The position numbers and the translations under genes were made by a program. From assembly GCF_000725485.1 (NCBI RefSeq), contig NZ_JOAG01000006.1, positions 1 to 64,000 of the forward strand: a stretch of 64,000 nucleotides of DNA. Reading direction: 5' to 3'. The notes beneath the pieces are model-generated. The model ran no database searches and was not told the origin of the DNA. It saw nothing but the letters and a program-made list of their open reading frames with translations. Below are positions 59,273 to 64,000 of this stretch, piece after piece (the stretch's first letter is position 1; each line of letters opens with the position of its first letter). Origin of the DNA: Nonomuraea candida (GTDB lineage: Bacteria > Actinomycetota > Actinomycetes > Streptosporangiales > Streptosporangiaceae).

Positions 59273-60463
59273 ATGAGCTTCGCGGTCCCCGAGAGGGTGC
59301 GCCCGCTGCGCGACGCGGTGCACGCGTTCATGACCGAGCGGGTCGAGCCCGCCGAGCCGGTGCTGCACGCGGGCGGGCCCGAGGCCGCCGCCGCGCTGGA
59401 CGAGCTGCGCGCGCAGGCCAGGAAGGAGGGCCTGTGGGCGCTCGGGCATCCCCGCGAGCTGGGCGGGGGCGGGCTGCCGTTCCTCGACTACGTCTATGTC
59501 AACGAGGTGCAGGGGCGCAGCGAGTACGGGCAGCTCGCACTGGGGACGTACACGTTGCAGGACTCGCTCATGCTGCACGAGCACGCCTCGCCGGAGCAGC
59601 GGGAGCGCTACCTGGAGCCGCTGGTGCGCGGCGACATCTCGCCCAGCTTCGCGATGACCGAGCCGGCCGTCTCCAGCAGCGACCCCACGCAGATCACCAC
59701 GGCCGCCGTGCTCGACGGGGACGAATGGCTGATCAACGGGCACAAGTGGTTCACGACGGGGGCGTCGCGGGCGGCGTACACGACCGTGATGTGCAGGACC
59801 GAGCAGGACGCGCCGCCTCACCTGGCCTTCTCCATGATCCTCGTGCCGACGGACACGCCGGGCTACACGATCGTGCGCGAGACGCCCGTGCTGGGGCTCG
59901 ACGGGGCGCACTGCGAGGTGCGCTACGACGACGTGCGGGTGCCCGCGGCCAACCTGCTGGGCGCGCGCGGGCAGGGGTTCGTCATCGCGCAGAAGAGGCT
60001 CGGCCCCGGACGGATCTTCCACTGCATGCGCTGGCTGGGGCAGGCGCAGCGGGCCTTCGACCTGATGTGCCGGCGGCTGCACGAGCGCACGGCGTTCGGG
60101 GAGCCGCTGGCGGCCAAGCAGCTCATGCGGCAGCACGTCTTCGACTCCTACACCGAGATCCAGTCCGCGCGGCTGCTGACCTTGCACGCCGCCTCGCTCA
60201 TCGACGCGGGCGGGCAGGCCAGGGCGGAGATCGGGGCGATCAAGGTGGTCGGCGCGCGGATGCTGCACAACGTGATCGACCGGGCCGTCCAGGTGTACGG
60301 CGCGGCCGGGCTGACCCCGGACACGCCGCTGGAGCGCATGTACCGGCACGCGCGGGCCGGGCGCATCTACGACGGGCCCGACGAGGTGCACATCGACTCG
60401 GTGGGGCGGCGCGTCCTGAGCGTGTACGCGGCGGGCGGCTCGTGGGAGTTCGGCCTGCGATGA
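59273..60463 (+). CDS. Acyl-CoA dehydrogenase
   Basis: The 396-residue flavoprotein dehydrogenates acyl-CoA thioesters. FAMTEPAVSSSDPTQITT and FTTGASRAAYTTVMCRTEQD form the central FAD region. RLGPGRIFHCMRWLGQAQRA and AGRIYDGPDEVHIDSVGRRV are in the C-terminal helical domain, typical of the ACAD10/11-like group with DGPDEVH. The gene is coupled (ATGA) to a phosphotransferase-like gene, matching the ACAD10-type pairing in which a kinase-like partner acts on hydroxyacyl substrates. The natural substrate here is unknown. Confidence 0.93.
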   Translation: MSFAVPERVRPLRDAVHAFMTERVEPAEPVLHAGGPEAAAALDELRAQARKEGLWALGHPRELGGGGLPFLDYVYVNEVQGRSEYGQLALGTYTLQDSLMLHEHASPEQRERYLEPLVRGDISPSFAMTEPAVSSSDPTQITTAAVLDGDEWLINGHKWFTTGASRAAYTTVMCRTEQDAPPHLAFSMILVPTDTPGYTIVRETPVLGLDGAHCEVRYDDVRVPAANLLGARGQGFVIAQKRLGPGRIFHCMRWLGQAQRAFDLMCRRLHERTAFGEPLAAKQLMRQHVFDSYTEIQSARLLTLHAASLIDAGGQARAEIGAIKVVGARMLHNVIDRAVQVYGAAGLTPDTPLERMYRHARAGRIYDGPDEVHIDSVGRRVLSVYAAGGSWEFGLR

Positions 60464-61473
60464 GCGACTCGGCGGCGAACCATCCGGGCACGAGCACGCC
60501 GCAGGTGAGCGGGCCGCAGACGCACGGCCCCGGGGCGGACGGGCTGGAGGCGGTCGCGCGGGAGGTGTTCGGGGACGGGGCGGTGGTCGCGGCGAGCGCG
60601 CGGCTGCCCGGCGGGGCCTCGCGCGAGACGTGGGCGCTCGACGTCGTCACGCCCGGCGGGGGCAGGCACGAGCTGATCCTGCGGCTCGACTCCCCCGGCG
60701 CCGCCCCGGAGGCGGGCCACGGCCTGGCCGCCGAGGCGCGGCTGATGCGGGCCGCGGCGGGCGCCGGGGTGCCGGTGCCGCGGATCATCGCGTGCGGGGA
60801 GTCGTACATCCTCATGACCCGCGTGCCGGGCGAGACGATCCCGCGCAAGATCCTGCGCGACCCCGCCTACGCGGTGGCGCGGCCCCGGCTGGCCCGGCAG
60901 TGCGGGCAGGCGCTGGCCGCCATCCACCGGATGCCGCTGTCCGCGGCGCCCCCGGACGACGGGCAGGAGCCGCTGGCGCGGTGGCGGGAGGTGCTGGACC
61001 GGCTGGGGGAGCCGCATCCGGTGTTCGAGCTGGCGCTGCGGCGGCTGGCCGCCACCCGGCCGCGCGGCGGGCGGCGCACGGTCGTGCACGGCGACTTCCG
61101 CAACGGCAACCTCATCGTGGGGCCCGAGGGCATCAGAGCCGTGCTCGACTGGGAGCTGGCCCACCCCGGCGACCCCCTGGAGGACCTCGGGTGGTTGTGC
61201 GTGAAGGCGTGGCGGTTCGGCTCGCGGCTGCCGGTGGGCGGGTTCGGCTCGTACGGGGAGCTGATCGAGTCGTACGAGGAGGCCGGCGGGCACCCGGTGG
61301 ACCGGGACGCGCTGCGCTGGTGGGAGACGTTCGGCGTGCTCAAGTGGGGCGTCATCTGCGTCATGCAGACGATGCGGCACCTGCGCGGCGGGGCCCGCTC
61401 CGTGGAGCTGGCGGCCATCGGCCGGCGCGTGTGCGAGACCGAGTGGGACCTGCTGCACCTGCTGCGCGACTGA
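60460..61473 (+). CDS. Aminoglycoside-phosphotransferase-like kinase (ACAD10/11-type)
   Basis: The 337-residue APH-fold kinase has LPGGASRETWALDV as the ATP-site beta strand. The catalytic loop is TVVHGDFRNGNLIV, with the Asp and Asn, and the metal site is VLDWELAHPGDPLEDLGWLC. In mammalian ACAD10/11 a kinase domain is fused to the dehydrogenase. Here they are two proteins with an ATGA overlap, so a joint role is likely, possibly phosphorylating a 4-hydroxyacyl-CoA. That role is an inference from family knowledge. The first 30 residues are Pro/Gly-rich and not part of the fold. Confidence 0.9.
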   Translation: MSDSAANHPGTSTPQVSGPQTHGPGADGLEAVAREVFGDGAVVAASARLPGGASRETWALDVVTPGGGRHELILRLDSPGAAPEAGHGLAAEARLMRAAAGAGVPVPRIIACGESYILMTRVPGETIPRKILRDPAYAVARPRLARQCGQALAAIHRMPLSAAPPDDGQEPLARWREVLDRLGEPHPVFELALRRLAATRPRGGRRTVVHGDFRNGNLIVGPEGIRAVLDWELAHPGDPLEDLGWLCVKAWRFGSRLPVGGFGSYGELIESYEEAGGHPVDRDALRWWETFGVLKWGVICVMQTMRHLRGGARSVELAAIGRRVCETEWDLLHLLRD

Positions 61474-61513
61474 CCCGGGCGGCCGCCTGCTCCGACCCTG
61501 GAGCGCCCCCGGC

Positions 61514-62149
61514 CTACGCGCATCCCCCTCCGGTAGGAGCCGGGCTCACCCCTGAAGGGCAGGGCGGGGCGGCGCCCTCCCGGGCGAGGGCGGCGGCGAT
61601 CACGTCCACGAGTCCCCGCACCACCTGGGCGCGGTCCACCTCCTGGTGGTCGAGCCACCAGTCGCCGGTCGTCTGCACCATGCCGACGAAGGCGTGGCCG
61701 AGCACCTGGGCGCGCACCGGGTCGGGCACCGCGCGCTCGGCGGCCAGCGCGCGGCCGAGCTCCTCCCCCAGGCTGCGCACCAGCGAGGTCATGTGGGAGC
61801 GGACCCTGCTGTCCTCGGCGCCGGCCCGGTGGAACAGGAACCGGTAGAGGTTGAGGTTGGCCGAGATCAGGTCGAGGTAGACGCCGATCGCGGCCGTGGC
61901 CCGGGCGCGCGGGTCGGCGCCGGCCGCGGCGAAGGTCGGGCGGAGCTGGGCGATGACCGTGCGCACGTGCCGGTCTGCCAGGGCCTGGTAGAGGCCGTGC
62001 TTGTCGCCGAAGTGGCGGTAGAGGACGGGCTTGGTGATGCCCGCGGCGGCGGCGATGGCCGCCATCGACACGCCGGGCCCCTCCTCCTTGATGACCCGGT
62101 CGGCCGCGTCGAGCAGCGCCCTGCGCCGATCCGGATCCCGCCCGCTCAC
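61514..62149 (-). CDS. TetR/AcrR family transcriptional regulator
   Basis: The 211-residue regulator has the DNA-binding domain RRRALLDAADRVIKEEGPGV, SMAAIAAAAGITKPVLYRHF and GDKHGLYQALADRHV. The C-terminal ligand domain resembles the fatty-acid/acyl-CoA-responsive group (LDLISANLNLYRFLFHRAG). It starts at GTG 62149, overlapping the upstream membrane-protein stop by four bases (GTGA). It converges with the acyl-CoA dehydrogenase operon, and control of that operon is possible but not shown. Confidence 0.9.
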   Translation of the reverse strand: MSGRDPDRRRALLDAADRVIKEEGPGVSMAAIAAAAGITKPVLYRHFGDKHGLYQALADRHVRTVIAQLRPTFAAAGADPRARATAAIGVYLDLISANLNLYRFLFHRAGAEDSRVRSHMTSLVRSLGEELGRALAAERAVPDPVRAQVLGHAFVGMVQTTGDWWLDHQEVDRAQVVRGLVDVIAAALAREGAAPPCPSGVSPAPTGGGCA

Positions 62150-62661
62150 CCGTTCAGGATAGATCGCCAGCGCGCCGGGAGCAGCGCGGGCAGGACGAGC
62201 AGGGCGCCGAGGAGCGCGTACAGGCCGCTGGTGCCCGCCAGGGTGCCGGGCGGCTCGCCCGGTTCGGCCCACGGCGCGCCGCCCGGGGCGGCCTGCCAGG
62301 GCAGCCCGCCGTCGTGCGCCCAGGGCAGGGTGCCCGCCGCGCCGATCGCGGCGTCGAGGTCGAGGGCGAACAGCGCGCCCGCCGCGGCCAGGGGCAGGCC
62401 GCAGGCGAGCGCGGCGGCGGGCCGCGCGGACAGGAGCGTGACCAGGACGGCGACCGCCGCCAGGTAGGCCAGGCCGGCCGGCGCCGGGGCGAACGCGGCC
62501 TGGCCCGCGCGCAGGGCCCGGGCGGCGGCGTCGGTGAGGTAGTAGACGGGCGCGAGGGCGGCGATCCCGGCCAGGGCCGCGACCAGGATGCCGGCCGTGA
62601 CGCCGGCGGCGGTTCCGGTGGGGTGGCGGGGGCGCCGGTCGCGCTTCACATCCCGGAACAT
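62146..62661 (-). CDS. Hypothetical four-helix membrane protein upstream of TetR
   Basis: The 171-residue protein has four hydrophobic helices: GVTAGILVAALAGIAALAPV, AGLAYLAAVAVLVTLLSA, AALACGLPLAAAGALFALDL and GLYALLGALLVLPALLPA. Its Arg-rich start is MFRDVKRDRRPRHP. I do not recognise the family. It is transcribed with the TetR gene (4-bp overlap). GTG 62649 is an alternative start with a slightly better ribosome site. A 44-bp tandem array is upstream. Confidence 0.72.
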   Translation of the reverse strand: MFRDVKRDRRPRHPTGTAAGVTAGILVAALAGIAALAPVYYLTDAAARALRAGQAAFAPAPAGLAYLAAVAVLVTLLSARPAAALACGLPLAAAGALFALDLDAAIGAAGTLPWAHDGGLPWQAAPGGAPWAEPGEPPGTLAGTSGLYALLGALLVLPALLPARWRSILNG

Positions 62662-63019
62662 TAGCTCTGGGAGCGGGGCTGAGGTGGGAGAACGCCGCAC
62701 TTCCCCGGGCGTTCCCCGTCTTCGGCGGGCCGGGCGCGGGGTGAGGCGCCGGGGGCCGCTGGCGGAGGGGGCGCGCCGCGAGGCGCCAGGGGCCGTCGCA
62801 TAGCCGGCGGAGGGGGGCGCGGTGAGGCGCCAGGGGCCGTCGCATAGTCGGCGGAGGGGGGCGCGGTGAGGCGCCAGGGGCCGTCGCATAGTCGGCCGGG
62901 GCGTGGTGGCGGGTCCTCCTTCTGGCCGGAAGGCAGAGCCGCCGGGGGGAATCGGGGCGGGCGGGCCGGGCGGCAGCATGGGCGGCGCTGATGATCGTCG
63001 TTTCCGGGGAGGAAGACAG
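62662..63019. other. Intergenic divergent region without a gene
   Basis: This stretch lies between the membrane-protein/TetR pair and the twin-arginine SDR. It holds a tandem array (separate entry) that makes up about half of it, and GC-rich unique flanks. I see no coding frame with appropriate character. Promoters for both divergent units should lie on either side of the array. Confidence 0.6.
62744..62899. repeat. 44-bp tandem repeat (about 3.5 copies) in a divergent spacer
   Basis: The heptamer aggcgcc starts at 62744, 62781, 62825 and 62869. The last three are spaced exactly 44 bp and share gaggcgccaggggccgtcgc followed by atagtcggcggagg. The first copy is diverged and shorter (37 bp). 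The array lies between divergent genes, unlike the stop-codon arrays elsewhere. Confidence 0.87.
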
Positions 63020-63961
63020 ATGCGGGAGTCGAAGGGCCGTCTGGACCGGCGCGGGCTGCTGGGCGGGCTGGCGGTGGCGGGCGGGGCGCTGGCCGCCACC
63101 GGGCTCATGGGGGACGTGGCCGGCGCCGTCACCACGGCCGGTTCCGGCGGTGCGGCGGCCGGGCGGGGCCGGTTCCGCGGCAAGGTCGTGCTGATCACCG
63201 GGGCGACCTCGGGCATCGGCCGGGCGGCGGCGCTGGCGTTCGCGGCCGAGGGCGCCAGGGTGGGGTTCTGCGGGCGGCGGGAGCAGCTCGGCAGGGAGGT
63301 GGAGGCGGCGATCCGCCGCGCCGGGGGCGAGGCGACGTACGTCAGGGCGGACGTACGGGTCGAGGCCCAGGTGAAGGAGTTCGTGGACCGGGTCGCCGGA
63401 CGGTACGGCCGGCTCGACGTCGCCTTCAACAACGCCGGGATCGGCGGCGCGGCCGAACCCCACGCGATCACGCTGGAGCAGTGGGACGACATCATGGACA
63501 CCAACGCCCGCGGCGTGCTCCTGGCCATCAAACACGAGGTGCCCCACCTGCTGCGGAACGGCGGCGTCATCATCTGCACCGCCTCCTCGGCCGCCGAGCA
63601 GGCCCGCCCGAACGGCGCCGCGTACACCGCGAGCAAGCGCGCCGTGCAGGGGATCGTCAAGGCGGCGGCGCTGGCGTACGGCACGCGTGGCATCCGGGTC
63701 AACGCCATCCTGCCGGGCACCACCGACACCGCCTTCGTCCGGCCCCCCGGCCTGCCGGACGAGGTGTGGGCCGCCTACCGGGACGCCTGGGGGCCGCTGA
63801 ACGTGGACGGGATGGAGCGGATGGCGACGGCCGAGGAGATCGCGCGGGCCGTGGTGGGGCTGGCCTCGGACGACTTCCCGTACCAGACGGGGGCCTCGGT
63901 GGCGGTGGACGGCGGGGCCACCGCGGGCAGGAAGATGGTGAACCCGCCCACGGGCGGCTGA
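63020..63961 (+). CDS. Short-chain dehydrogenase with twin-arginine-type leader
   Basis: The 313-residue protein starts MRESKGRLDRRGLLGGLAVA with a twin-Arg signal followed by a hydrophobic stretch GGALAATGLMGDVAGAVT. The SDR begins at VVLITGATSGIGRAAALAFA, followed by VAFNNAGIGG, catalytic Ser in CTASSAAEQA, YTASKRAVQG with Tyr/Lys, and IRVNAILPGTTDTAF. Active-site residues are complete, so an exported or membrane-anchored classical SDR is implied, which is unusual. The ATG follows GGGGAGGAAGACAG. The stop codon forms the loop of a terminator hairpin. Confidence 0.9.
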   Translation: MRESKGRLDRRGLLGGLAVAGGALAATGLMGDVAGAVTTAGSGGAAAGRGRFRGKVVLITGATSGIGRAAALAFAAEGARVGFCGRREQLGREVEAAIRRAGGEATYVRADVRVEAQVKEFVDRVAGRYGRLDVAFNNAGIGGAAEPHAITLEQWDDIMDTNARGVLLAIKHEVPHLLRNGGVIICTASSAAEQARPNGAAYTASKRAVQGIVKAAALAYGTRGIRVNAILPGTTDTAFVRPPGLPDEVWAAYRDAWGPLNVDGMERMATAEEIARAVVGLASDDFPYQTGASVAVDGGATAGRKMVNPPTGG

Positions 63962-63969
63962 GCCGCCCG
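63951..63969 (+). terminator. Hairpin with the SDR stop codon in its loop
   Basis: Perfect 8-bp arms CGGGCGGC / GCCGCCCG flank TGA, which is the SDR stop codon, as a 3-nt loop. Confidence 0.65.
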
Positions 63970-64000
63970 TCCCGGGCCGCCGGTCGGCGGCCCTTTCGAG

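Overview
The window is a GC-rich actinomycete chromosome segment. The evidence is strong G/C bias at third codon positions, many GTG and TTG starts, hairpin terminators without U-tracts, the conserved garA-ftsR-nuclease-merR-gcvP neighbourhood, and a trp leader peptide of actinobacterial type. I infer Streptosporangiales (Nonomuraea-like) from overall gene content, but no marker here proves the genus. I saw no tRNA, rRNA, CRISPR array, transposase or prophage gene.

Layout. 1-5.3 kb: the N-terminal part of a LuxR-type (LAL) regulator running off the left edge, a PP2C-like protein, an M24 peptidase, a PAS-SpoIIE phosphatase and a stand-alone 5'-3' exonuclease. 5.4-9.2 kb: menaquinone genes menC-menD on the minus strand (4-bp TTGA overlap), divergent from menE. 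9.3-15 kb: a small exported protein, the principal sigma factor, a TetR regulator and several small or hypothetical genes. 15-21 kb: gcvP behind a tandem glycine riboswitch, then the regulatory cluster MerR / bifunctional nuclease / FtsR / GarA. 21-26.5 kb: a nucleotidyltransferase fused to a degenerate phosphomutase, a CDP-alcohol phosphatidyltransferase, a GNAT protein, trpF and a membrane protein. 26.6-29.6 kb: a histidine kinase/NarL-type regulator pair facing a methyltransferase. 30-35 kb: an enoyl-CoA hydratase/esterase/C26-like operon, a frameshifted DsbA-like gene next to an HxlR regulator, and a globin-reductase. 35-42 kb: two Asp-box propeller proteins, the second paired with a MoaD/ThiS-like gene, and a secreted M4 protease. 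42-45.7 kb: a FluG-like amidohydrolase and a TrpE-TrpG fusion behind a complete trp attenuator. 45.8-51.4 kb: a P450 with its TetR gene, then a very large secreted subtilisin with a malectin-like tail. 51.5-64 kb: CocE hydrolase/WYL regulator, SDR, VOC protein, DUF3311-MctP-type transporter, a DUF6285 / CPBP / acyl-CoA dehydrogenase / phosphotransferase group, TetR plus membrane protein, and an SDR with a twin-arginine leader.

Regulation is unusually readable. There are two cis-acting RNA systems (glycine riboswitch for gcvP, ribosome-mediated attenuation for trpE) and several near-perfect inverted repeats in front of regulator-linked genes.

The most unusual genome-scale signal is a set of short tandem-repeat arrays (periods about 13 to 56 bp) that lie on or directly after stop codons. 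At six genes the array unit includes the gene's own stop codon, at one the array reaches it, and at two more the array starts at or just past it. Similar in-frame minisatellites expand the coding regions of the LAL regulator, the GNAT protein, the DUF6285 protein and a signal peptide.
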